Assembly: GCF_022965805.1 (NCBI RefSeq)
Contig: NC_133101.1
Coordinates: 48,626,342-48,690,341 of the forward strand
Length of the DNA stretch: 64,000 nucleotides
Reading direction: 5' to 3'
Source of the DNA: Primulina eburnea
Taxonomy: Eukaryota; Streptophyta; Magnoliopsida; Lamiales; Gesneriaceae
Made by a program: the position numbers and the translations under genes. The notes under the pieces were generated by a model that saw nothing but the letters and a program-made list of their open reading frames with translations, was not told the origin of the DNA and did no database searches. Of the stretch, positions 22,751 through 32,859 are shown piece by piece (within the stretch, counting starts at the first letter, position 1; each line of letters begins with the position of its first letter).

Positions 22751-22875
22751 TAACCACGAATTTTTTTTTTTTTTTTTTGTAGATTCAACAACAACGCAGA
22801 AATCGCTACACGAAAACCGGTATTGAAAATCCTACGAGGATTTGAACGGATACGCTTACTTGAATCAAAAACCTT

Positions 22876-22889
22876 GAGCTCTGATACCA
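22876..22889 (-). other. Primer-binding site of element C (initiator tRNA-Met)
   Basis: On the minus strand TGGTATCAGAGCTC follows the 5' LTR after two bases. It fixes the element's orientation and uses the same primer tRNA as elements A and B. Confidence 0.82.
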
Positions 22890-22891
22890 AA

Positions 22892-23646
22892 TGATGTGAA
22901 TCTTGACACGAATAAATAGCAAACACGATTAAAAATAAATCGCACCCTCTATTCAATTGCGATAATAAGATTCGTGTGTTTTCCCGATCTTTGAGACAAG
23001 TAATTGTGTAATATTCACCTCTAAATCACGAACGATTTAGCAACAAATATTAACGAAGGTAAACAATCGAAATTCAAGCGAACCTTCAAAGAACTTGTCT
23101 TTGACAATCCGAGTGAAAAACAATCGACAAACGCCACAAAAGATAAATCATTTGATAAGTTTGATTTTTGAAAAACACCTAAGTGTATTTGAGAGAAAAT
23201 CTCACAATTTGATATCAAATCAATAATGAACAAAAGTTAAAAGTTTACATGGTATTCTAACTTATATATAGTTAACAAAACCCTAAATATAAAAATTACA
23301 TATTTAAAGATATCAAATCTACTTGACAAAATAATTAAAACTCTAAAGAAGGAAAAATCTGCGCGAAATCGTATGTGACACGGACCCCGTGTAGAGAACC
23401 GGAAGGGGGTCCGTGTAGGCACGGTATTTCTCATTCTCGAATGTAAGGGACACGGACCCCGTGTACAGGTCCGTGTACACGTCCGTGTAGCCTCGGTCAG
23501 CTTCTACTTGATTGTGATGCAACCCGAACCCTTCGAGCCTTGTTTCCAAGCTTTTATTGGTTGGATGAAGGACAACATTCAAAATCTTCAAGCGTCCTCT
23601 CGGGATCGGTTCTTGGAACGCATAGTGGCTGGCTAGATTCACATCA
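22892..23646 (-). repeat. 5' LTR of element C
   Basis: A 755-bp copy of the LTR at 20869-21629, lacking six bases near 23330. It carries the same two CACGGACC palindromes at about 23376-23490. Confidence 0.88.
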
Positions 23647-24277
23647 AAGTACTTCACTGAGGAAGTACGCTCCCGCCTGACCAGGGAATTTATGACACTG
23701 AGGCAGGGGGACAGCAGCGTGGCAGACTTTGTCAGAAAGTTTGAGAGGGGGTGTTACTTCGTACTCCTCATTTTGAATGATGTCCAGGCAAAGCTGAGAC
23801 ATTTCATGGATGGATTGCGGCCAATCATGCGCCGTAATGTGAGGGTAGCTGGCCCCACTTCTTATGCAGTCGCCGTATCTAGGGCTTTGGCGGCAGAACA
23901 AGACCAGCGGGACATTGAGGCAGACAGGCAGGGCAAGAGGCCCTATCAGGCTCCACCGCAGCAGCAACAGCATCAGAGGCCTCAGTTCAAGAAACCTTAC
24001 CAGGGGCAACCGGGAAAGAAACCCTATCAGGGACCGCCGAAAGGCAAGGGTCCTATCCAGCAGCAGGGGGCGCTTCAGAGGCCCGGTAATTTCCCAGTGT
24101 GTCGGAAATGCAATCGCCAGCATCTCGGTCAGTGCTTATGGGGATCCGGGAAATGTTTTAAATGTGGAGCTACTAACCACATGTTGAAAGAGTGCCCACA
24201 CTGGAAGCAGCCAACCCAAGGGAGAGTATTCGCCATGCATGCCCAAGAGGCGAATCCAGACACTACCCTTTTAACTG

Positions 24278-24435
24278 GTAATTTATTTAATTCAGTACAG
24301 TATCGACTTCTTTGCCTTGCATGTTTAATTGGGAATACTAGTGTTTTAGTTAGAATTGTGGGTGTCTTTTGTTGCATGAGGTTTATGGTAGAATTTTTGG
24401 TATATAAGTTAGTTTGTTGTGCTAACGCATCTCAG
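24278..24435 (+). other. Candidate intron between gag and pol, A1
   Basis: The 158-bp T-rich stretch begins GTAATTTA directly after the gag LLTG codons and ends GCATCTCAG before the protease region. The equivalent segment in A2 (54338-54518) is 181 bp with the same ends (GTAAACTT; GCGTCTCAG), although length and sequence differ. Neither length is a multiple of three. Without removal the gag frame stops at 24448-24450; removal puts gag and protease in one frame in both copies. Related Tekay-type elements, including B here, encode this region continuously. GT-AG ends, T-richness and frame restoration support a spliced intron. RNA data would be decisive. Confidence 0.7.
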
Positions 24436-27400
24436 GGAATATTTTCATAAAGAAATTAACCACGACGACACTGATAGTTTCAGGAGCCACTCACTCCTTT
24501 ATCTCGAAGACTTTTGCTAATCATCTGGACATCAAGTCCATTGGCCTAGACATAAATTTTTTGGTGGCAGTCCCATCCGGGGAAGAGCTGTTAGCAACTA
24601 GCGTGATCAGAGATATCGATCTGGAAATGCAGGGCCATCTAGTATATGCAGATTTGATTCTACTGCCGATGCTAGAGTTCGAAATTATTTTGGGAATGGA
24701 CTGGCTGACAAAGAACAGGGTTCTGATTGACTTCCAGAAAAGATCAATATTGGTTAGGCCGTTGGGCATGGAACAGTTTCTATTTGAGCCAGACAGATGG
24801 AGAAGCTTCCCTCGCATGATTCCGTGCATGCAGGCGGGGAGGCTGATTTCCAAGGGGTGTCAGGCCTTCTTGGCCAGTATTATTTCAGCACCTGATGTGC
24901 CCACTCCATCTTTATCCGACATGCCAGTAGTCAGTGAATTCCCAGACATCTTCCCAGACGATGTTTCAGGTCTTCCACCAGAGAGAGAGGTGGAGTTTGC
25001 TATTGATCTCATGCCAAGCACAGTGCCAATCTCTAAGGCGCCGTACCGATTAGCTCCAGCTGAGATGTTAGAGCCCAAGCAGCAAATTCAGGAGCTGCTC
25101 GACAAGGAATTCATTTGCCCTAGTTTCTCACCGTTGGACGCGCCAGTACTCTTTGTGAAAAAGAAGGATGGAAGCATGAGACTCTGCATCGATTACTGTG
25201 AGTTGAACAAGGTAACAATCAAGAATAAGTACCCACTTCCTAGAATCGAGGACTTGTTTGATCAATTGCAGGGAGCTACAGTGTTCTCTAAGATAGATCT
25301 TCGATCAGGGTATCACCAGCTGAAGGTTAAGGATGTAGATGTTCACAAGACGGCCTTCAGGACCAGATATGTGCATTACGAGTTCTTAGTAATGCCATTT
25401 GGATTGACGAATGCTCCAAGAATTTTCGTGGATCTCATGAACCGAGTATTTCAGCCTTTCCTTGACCAGTTTTTCATAGTGTTTATTGACGATATTCTCA
25501 TATACTCGAAGAGCCATGAGGAGCACAGCCAGTATTTGAGGACAGTGTTGCAGGTTTTGCAGAGTCGCAAGTTATTTGCGGAGTTCAGTAAGTGCGAGAT
25601 TTGGTTGCAGAAAGTAGCGTTTTTGGGTCATATAGTGTCTAGCAGTAGTATTGAAGTGGATACAGCAAAGATAGCAGCCGTTAAGGAATGGGTTGAGCCA
25701 AAGAATGCATCAGAGATCCGCAGTTTTCTAGGTCTAGCTGGTTACTACCGTAAGTTCATTCAGGGATTTTCATCCATAGCAGTGCCACTCACTTCACTAA
25801 CCAAGAAAAATTCTAAGTTTGTGTGGAGTGAAGAATGCCAGAAGAGCTTCTACACTTTGAAGCAAGCTCTTATTTCAGCGCCAGTGCTAGCCATGTCATC
25901 TGGGCAAGGAGATTTTGTGTTGTATACCGATGCATCTAAGCTCGGGTTAGGCGCAGTGTTGATGCAGCAGGGTCGGGTTATAGCTTATGCTTCCAGGCAG
26001 TTGAAAGTGCGTGAGAAAAACTATCTGACGCATGATCTTGAATTAGCCGTAGTCGTCTTTGCGTTGAAGATTTGGAGACACTACTTGTATGGCGAGAAGT
26101 GTCAGATTTCACTGATCACAAAAGTCTGAAATATTTCGTCACGCAGAAGGAGTTGAACATGAGGCAGAGACGGTGGTTGGAACTGGTGAAAGACTATGAT
26201 TGCGAAAATAGCTACCACCCGGGAAAAGCTAATGTTGTGGCAGATGCCTTGAGCAAAAAGGTTGCAGTCATAGCTCAGTTGTCAGTGCAGAGACCTCTTC
26301 AGTCTGAGATTCAGAGGTTTGGTTTGGAAGTTTACGATAAGGGCAGAGCACCAAGGCTGTCTAATCTGACAGTCCAGTCTTCTCTGCTAGACCGTATCCG
26401 GACAGGCCAGTCTTCAGATGAGCAGTTGCAGAAATGGAGACTGAAGGATGAAGCCAAGGGCAGTGTACTGTACAGAGTGTCAGATGGTATTGTGAGATAC
26501 AGAGGTAGAATGTGGGTGCCTAGTGTTGATTCTATCAGAGAGGATATTTTGGCAGAGGCACCGCATCTCCGTATTCTATTCACCCAGGAGATACCAAGAT
26601 GTATAAGGACCTACAGATTCTGTATTGGTGGCCAGGGATGAAGAAAGACATCCGCAGATTTGTGTCTGAATGCCTCACTTGTCAGCAGGTGAAGGCAGAG
26701 CGTCAGAGGCCGGCAGGATGGGTTAAGCCACTCCCCATCCCAGAGAAGAAATGGGAGAACATCACGATGGACTTCGTCGTTGGATTGCTTAGATCAGTCA
26801 GAGGCTTTAATGTCATTTGGGTTATTGTGGATCGACTCACAAAGTCAGCGCACTTTTTATCAGTAAAGACGACCTTCTCCATGATGCAGTATGCGGAGCT
26901 TTATATCAAGGAGATAGTCCGTTTACATGGGTTCTCAGTTTCGATTGTGTCCGACAGGGACCCGAGGTTTACTTCGTCCTTCTAGAAGAGCTTACATGCA
27001 GCGATGGGGACAAAGTTGTTGTTCAGTACGGCTTTTCACCAGCAGACAGATGGCCAGTCTGAGCGAGTGATTAAGATTTTGGAGGATTTATTGCGGGCCT
27101 GTATGATCGATTTCCAGGGAACTTGGGAATCAAATTTACCTCTAGTGGAGTTTACCTATAACAACAGTTTCCGAACATCTATAGGTATGGCCCCCTACGA
27201 GGCGTTGTATGGACGGAAGTGCAGATCACCAGTTCATTGGGATGAGGTTGGTGAAAGAGCAGAACTTGGTCCGGAGATAGTTCAGCAGACTGCAGATGTG
27301 GTGGTCAAGATTCGAGACAGAATGAAGACCGCCCAGAGTCGCCAAAAGAGCTATGCCGATAAGAGAAGGAGATATCTCGAGTTTGCCGTAGGCGATCACG

Positions 27401-27813
27401 TTTTTGTAAAGATAGCGCCCATGAAGGGTGTTATGAGATTCGGGAAAAGAGGCAAGCTAAGTCCTAGGTTGATTGGGCCGTTTGAGATTCTTGACAGAGT
27501 TGGGACACTAGCTTATCGTGTTGCCCTTCCGCCGAATCTGGCCGGGGTACACAATGTATTCCACGTCTCGATGCTAAGGAAGTATCTAGCTAATCCTTCG
27601 AATGTTCTGAGCTACGAGACGTTGCAGTTGGCTTCAGACCTGTCATATGAGGAAAGGCCCGTCCAAATCCTAGACAGACAGGAGCGTAGACTTCGGAACA
27701 AATTGACCAAGTTGGTCAAAGCCAGGTGGCTAAACCAATTAGTGGAGGAGGCCACTTGGGAGATTGAAGCAGACATGAGATTCCGCTACCCGGAATTGTT
27801 CGGTAAGACTTAA
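24436..27813 (+). pseudogene. pol of element A1: protease-RT-RNase H-integrase-chromodomain, broken
   Basis: The protease block reads [10 protein letters not shown]: the catalytic Asp of the usual DSG is Val. RT has [20 protein letters not shown] and catalytic FIDDILIYS (about 25483-25497). RNase H has [15 protein letters not shown] missing base near 26106 breaks the frame before [10 protein letters not shown], another near 26561 breaks the integrase zinc-finger region, and a Trp codon is a stop at 26983-26985. The integrase catalytic blocks ([22 protein letters not shown]) and a chromodomain-like tail (VEEATWEIEADMRFRYPELF) remain readable. The polyprotein would copy and insert the element; this copy cannot. 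Confidence 0.9.
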
Positions 27814-27836
27814 TTTCGAGGACGAATTTTTTATAA

Positions 27837-27849
27837 GTGGGGGAGGAAC
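27837..27849 (+). other. Polypurine tract of A1
   Basis: GTGGGGGAGGAAC lies immediately before the 3' LTR start TGTAGTGCCC; it would prime plus-strand DNA synthesis. The same tract adjoins the 3' LTR of A2. Confidence 0.85.
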
Positions 27850-29258
27850 TGTAGTGCCCAAATTCAGTACACATATAACCCATGCAGTTATTTAATTATT
27901 AAATCATTTAACTAATTTTAAAATGAGCTTTAAGCCATGCATGATTAATTTAAATGCATTATTTTAAATTATTCGAGTTTATGAGATGCACGTTAAAATG
28001 TTTTTCGAGTGTCAAGTTTCAGGCGATTATTCGAGGCGGGATAGAGGGAAAGACCGGTGACGATTTTGGAAATTTGAAAGTGTGGTAATTTATTTTAAGT
28101 TGAGGATGGGGCAATTTAGTGATTTATTTAGTTTTATCATCTTTGAGCCTAAATCATTTAGTTGGTAACTTTAAGAATTTAAAACTTTTAAAATTAACAT
28201 TTTGGTGGGTATTATTTTATTTAAGAGTCTTGTTAAAATTAGTGAGGGTTAACCTTTATTAGTATTTTTATCAATTAAATTAGCACTAATTTCTCCTAAT
28301 CAAAAACCCACACACACGCACACACTCACACACACTTACACGTTTTTACACACACTAAAACACACAACACACCTACACATTCATTTTCAGATTTTTAAAG
28401 AAAGAAAACTTAGGGTTCTTGAGAGAACAAGCAGCCGCCCCCTTCCCATCTATTTCCAGCGAGTTTTCGGCAACTTTATTGCAAGATAATCGAGCCACCA
28501 TCGTTTCGGATCAATCCTCGCACCATCTCCGCTTCGGTATCATCGTTTCGGTAACATTTATCATCAAAGGCACGCATAATCTTTCTTTTGCTGCGTCGAT
28601 CATGTTATATTATGTGTTGCGTTGTTTTATGCGTAAAAATGTATGTGTGATGTAGAAGTTTGAGCGGTAAATACATCGAATGCGTTTTGAAATATATTTA
28701 GATCTGAAATTTCTTAACTTGCTGTTCTGTTGAAAACTGTGATTTTTAGGTCGAGATTTTGAGAAAACTTTCAACGCGCAAAATGTAGAACTTTTCGAAA
28801 ACTTTGATTTGATATAAAATTCGAGTTATTTGGATAAATATTGAGTGAGTTATGGCGTTTTTCGTGGGACTGCTCAAACTGCATTTTTCAGAAATTATGA
28901 TGTTGATGTGTTCTTGAGATTTTACTATTGCAGGCTTTGTTGGAGATCGACGGGCGATCGTTGCTGTGTCTAGGTATGTTTAGCATGATGTTGGGATGGT
29001 TGTAGTATATTCGTTTCGCGTCGATAGACACTTGGGAGATCGAATGGTCGTATGAATCGTGTTGTTGTCGAAGTCGTGTTCACAAGTGATTGGGTTAATT
29101 GTAACATGTGATTGTTTTGTGGAATAAATATATAGCCTTGAGTCAAAGACATAGCATCCTAAGATGGTCTCGTGGTGTCGATTCGTGGTCGGTACAATCG
29201 AGTCTAGACTGTTAAGAAAATCTTGTTCCGTAATTCCGAAGGTTGACTCCTCCCGCAG

Positions 29259-29450
29259 GTACACGGACCCACGGACGGACCCTGGCACGGGGTCCGTGTC
29301 TTTGTCCTTCCGGAGTGCATTTTTCCAGTGTCTACACGGACCCATACCCGGACCTAGGCACGGGATCCGTGCCTTTACTTTTCTTCACGAGTCATTCCAC
29401 TGCACCTACACGGACCCGGAGCCAGACCTAGGCACGGGGTCCGTGTACTT
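29259..29450. repeat. CACGGACC/GGTCCGTG palindrome array in 3' LTR of A1
   Basis: Three hairpin-forming units of TACACGGACC...GGGTCCGTG type about 75-85 bp apart. The second has one mismatch in the right arm (GGGATCCGTG). Confidence 0.85.
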
Positions 29451-30139
29451 GAGTTTTTGAGAAATATTATGGTATGCTTTGAGGTTGACGTCTTGGTTAA
29501 GTGCAATGTTTAACAATGTCGAGTCACGGGAATTTTAGAACGCCCTAAGGAAATGTATGAACTCGTGAGTAAGTTTGATTGTTACGTCTAAGTTACACCC
29601 GTTGAGTTTATGAAGTCACGTTAGTATGTTGCAGCAACAACCCCGATCGAAGTCCAACAGATCCCTCAACGCCAAGTAAGTATGTTGACGTGCAAAAAGA
29701 AAATATTTTAAGTTTTTGAGGTATGCTAAATGTCTTGTGACCAAATTATGAATGGGTTTGGAAGTCGGTGAACGTGGTCGAGGACCTCTCCACCCCGTTA
29801 AATTATGAACGGGTTAGATCGTGGTTGGAAAGCGTTAAATTATGAACGGGGACCAACCAGTCCGTTAAATCATGAACAGGGATCTCATGTATGTGGCAGT
29901 GGATACGTCTCTGTCAGCCCAGTACTGTGGTTTGTCTGATCAAGCGTTTATTATGTATGGGTCACTTGCTTTGAAACATGCCTCTACGCAAAATGAAGTC
30001 ATGTTTGTTTAAGTATGATCAAGTATGCTAGCATGTTTATGAAAGCTTTCAAGTTAAGGCACGTCTATGTATGTATACAAGTTCAAGTTCATTTCAAAGC
30101 CAAGTTTCAAGTATGTATGTTCTCTTTTAAAGTTGCATG

Positions 30140-31111
30140 CACTATGTGAAAAATGACATTTTACTTCGCCAGACGTTACTTCAGCAAATATAAATTACGA
30201 AGTAATACGTTACCAATAACTTCATTAATAACACAAGCGAAGTAAAATAATATATTTTACTTCGCATGTTTAAAAACACGGGCTTCACTATATTTTTTTT
30301 TTTATATTTTACTTCGGCATATCAATTTTGATGAAGTAAAAAATAATGAAAATGCGTCGTACCGAAGTAAAAAGAGTAAACCATGCGACGGTTTTTATAA
30401 ACCGTCGCTAAATGTCGCGACGGTTTAAACAACCGTCGCCAAATTTAAAATCGGCGACAGTTTACTTTACCCTGTCGCTAATTTTAGCGACAGTCAAATA
30501 AAAACTGTCGCCGATTTAAAATTTGGCGACGGTTATATAAAACCGTCGCCATTTTAAAAAAAATTACACCCCGCGTATATTTCTCTCCATTTAAACCGTC
30601 GCCGATTCAAATTTTTGCGACGGTTTTTAATAAAGTTGTCGCCAGTTTCAAAAAAATTCATTCCCGCCTATTTTTCCCTCCATTTTCTTCCACCACTCTC
30701 TATAAATACTTACAAATTCTCACCAATTTCTTCCACTTCACTTCACTACAATTAAAATTTTTTCTCACTTACACGATTTTACAACTTCACAACACTTAAA
30801 ATTTAAATTTCTTACACGATTTTACCACTTCACAATACTTAAAATTTTTATCTCTTACACGATTGTATCAATTAATAACACAAATTTATTAAATCATTAA
30901 ATTTTTTTATTTTACCGCACCTATTAATAAAACAGATTTATTAAATTATTTAATTTTTTTTTATTTTACCGAACAAATTAGCGACGGAATTCATACATTG
31001 ACCGTCGCTAGTTAGCGACAGTTTCTAACATGCATTCCGTCTCTAATTAGCGACGGTTTTAACATTCCGTCGCAATATAGCGACGGTGTGTAACATGAAT
31101 TCCGTCGCTGG
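30140..31111. mobile_element. CACTA-type non-autonomous transposon relic
   Basis: Compared with other family-A LTRs, extra sequence starts CACTATGTGAAAAATGAC after GTTGCATG and ends at CCGTCGCTGG before TTTTATTATGTAGTAC. The CACTA start and dense subterminal GCGACGG/CCGTCGC repeats in both orientations are typical of plant CACTA elements. The expected TAGTG end and 3-bp target duplication are absent, so the right terminus has been lost with a few flanking bases. There is no transposase. A block with CTCTATAAATACTTAC followed by C/T-rich sequence (about 30700-30760) looks promoter-like. Confidence 0.7.
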
Positions 31112-31486
31112 TTTTATTATGTAGTACTTGTTACTTCCAGCTTATATGTGTTGAGTCTTTAGACTCACTAGACTTGATCGATGCAGGTGAGGATGCTTCT
31201 GAGGGAGACAGGAGGTGGGGACCAAGGAGCAGCTTGGACTGAGTGGGAGGCTAGACCCGAGGACCGCCATGTTATTTTAATATTTTCATGCAAGTTTAAA
31301 ATATTCTGATTTTATGTTTTGGTGAGGGATGTTGGAACAAGTATTTTGTTAGTAAATTTTATTGGTGATGGATGCTTTCCAATATATTTTTAGGAACGAT
31401 GATTTGACGACCGTATGGATGTTTTTATTTAAGCAAATTTTAAATTTTTCCTCAAATTTTAAGTAGCAAAAGTACGGTACGTTACA

Positions 31487-32370
31487 ATAATTTTACTTGT
31501 TTAAACAAAAATAGCCATAATCACATTTAGTATATCAATAGTAGGTTCTGATAACAATTCAAAGTTTATTTGTTTAACATCAAAGTATAAAAAATATTAG
31601 ATTGTGTATATCATATTTTAGGTGTTGTGTGCATGTGTTGTAACACATATCCACAACATATAGCGAAATAAATTAGTTGACAATATAAATAAGGTTTTAT
31701 AACTAAAACAAGATAGAATAAATCATGCACAAGCATAAAACTTGTGTGGTGTCTCATGAGAAAATATTCACTAGAAAATTGTAAATAGTTTACAAAACTA
31801 ATACTAGTAAAACTACGATAAACGATCTTCCTTAACATGTCTAGGAAGTAAAGTGCATCCCAAATAACCAATTACAAAACCATAGATGCAATGATTGTAT
31901 TCGAGTGTCTCCAACATCTTATGGCAACACAACAAAACCAGCTTGAGTTAATCACCTGAAATCTTCACTTCTCAGTTTTTTTTTTGCACGCCTCGACAAT
32001 CAACAACAAAAGTAAGCATGCCTCTCTCTATACACTGATGCTCTGCTGTTTTTTCTTCTTTTATTTTCTTTTCCCCTACATTATATTTCTTGTATAAAGT
32101 CCTATACACATAGGAAACAAAGAATTTCATTAGGAAATTTTTTTTTAATAGTAATAAAATATCTAGAGAACTTATCATTATATTAATAATATTATCACAC
32201 TATTATCGAACAAGAACAAATAAATAAGGAAATCCTAATTAGTTTAGAAAGACGAAATTTCATATTTAAATATATCAATATTATCAAAAAGGAAGGAATT
32301 TATTAAGGACTGTTTAGAAATAAAATATTCATTTCATGGTTGAAGTTGAATACATATGGGTATTATAATG
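31487..32370. other. AT-rich spacer, no recognisable feature
   Basis: After the end of A1 I see no domain, LTR end, repeat array or RNA gene. Short open stretches (31611-31871, 31972-32178) have no family signature and AT-driven composition. It may be old host intergenic sequence or an unrecognised repeat. Confidence 0.5.
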
Positions 32371-32640
32371 ACAATACTAACAAGGCGGGGCGAGGAGGTA
32401 TTCATCGAAATGAATATGTGCACTGGTTGGTCGGCTTCACACCAAACATTGGCTCATGTTCTGCTGCAGCTGTTGAGATTTGGGCAATTCTCAAGGGGGT
32501 TGCAGCTGACATGCCGTAAAGGATATCATCGGGTTTGTCTAGAAGTTGACTACGAATTAGTTGTGGCATGGTTAAAAGGAAAAAAATACCACATATCTGA
32601 ATGTGCTAAATGTGTAGGATAATGGCTAGGAGGATTTGAA
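32370..32640 (+). pseudogene. RNase H domain relic (plant LINE / RVT_3 type)
   Basis: One frame reads HRNEYVHWLVGFTPNIGSCS followed by AVEIWAILKG; after a frame change near 32490 the other reads KGYHRVCLEVDYELVVAWLKG. Both match the RNase H-like domain found at the C-terminus of plant LINEs and in related host proteins, including the AE-x-WA-x-x-x-G helix and EVD motif. The pieces overlap in two frames, nothing else of a LINE is attached, and no poly(A) tail is evident. It is a degraded fragment. Confidence 0.65.
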
Positions 32641-32859
32641 AAGTATCATGACATTAAGATTTCTAGGCCTCCATCCGGAGGGGCCCAAACCATCATTGAT
32701 ACGGGATACCACTCTAGAAGAGTTAGAATTCTAAAATTATGTCAGGACATATGGTCCAAGGGATAGTCTCCAGTAGACGGTTTCTATGGGGCATAAGCCT
32801 CCCCAAATGTAAAAAGTCGTGCGAAGGTTTCTTCGGGCAGAACGGAGATTAATCTCCAA

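Larger units (their letters stand above)
20869..23646 (-). mobile_element. Element C: non-autonomous LTR retrotransposon nested in gag of A1
   Basis: This is a complete 2778-bp insertion with flanking AAGTA on both sides (20864-20868 and 23647-23651). It has LTRs 20869-21629 and 22892-23646, a tRNA-Met primer-binding site beside the right LTR and a purine-rich AAAGAAAGGGAGTG tract beside the left LTR, so it reads on the minus strand. The LTRs differ by about eight substitutions and a 6-bp indel, meaning a fairly young insertion. It has one gag-like reading frame and no protease, RT or integrase, so it must depend on another element's enzymes. Confidence 0.88.
20414..24277 (+). pseudogene. gag of element A1 (first exon), interrupted
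   Basis: Gag starts at MPPRR (20414), as in A2, followed by the proline-rich and MLAGMTQFF region. An in-frame TAA at 20606 breaks it. The retrotransposon-gag domain (SPKEFSGTTDPMIAEGWIKS; RLWWES) runs to 20868, where element C inserted, and resumes at 23652. The C-terminal half has a basic Q/P-rich region and two zinc knuckles, CRKCNRQHLGQC and CFKCGATNHMLKEC. It ends at the candidate splice donor in LLTG. Gag would build the particle and bind RNA through the knuckles. The nonsense codon and insertion make this copy inactive. Confidence 0.85.
20153..31486 (+). mobile_element. Element A1: Tekay-like Ty3/gypsy retrotransposon, decayed
   Basis: The plus-strand order is: 23-bp remnant of the 5' LTR, tRNA-Met primer-binding site, gag, GT-AG spacer, protease, RT, RNase H, integrase, chromodomain-like tail, purine tract, 3' LTR. 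Order and long LTRs fit Tekay/Del chromoviruses. Damage seen: 5' LTR almost gone, gag stop at 20606, insertion of element C at 20869, protease catalytic Asp changed, frameshifts near 26106 and 26561, stop at 26983, CACTA relic in the 3' LTR. A2 is a much better preserved relative. Confidence 0.9.
27850..31486 (+). mobile_element. 3' LTR of A1 (family A), with a CACTA insertion
   Basis: It runs from TGTAGTGCCCAAATTCAG to GTACGGTACGTTACA. Removing the CACTA relic leaves about 2.66 kb, the usual family-A size here. Landmarks in order: AC-rich block, TTAGGGTTCTTGAGAG leader, candidate leader intron (donor changed to GC), three CACGGACC palindromes (about 29259-29450), GAACGGG-rich segment, and a GCATCGATC / GACTTGATCGATGCAGG block near the 3' end. 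Confidence 0.88.

Noticed and set aside
32356..32622. Possible host RNase H-like gene
   Set aside because: Two overlapping frames each hold only part of the domain, with a frame break and no exons around; better explained as a LINE relic.
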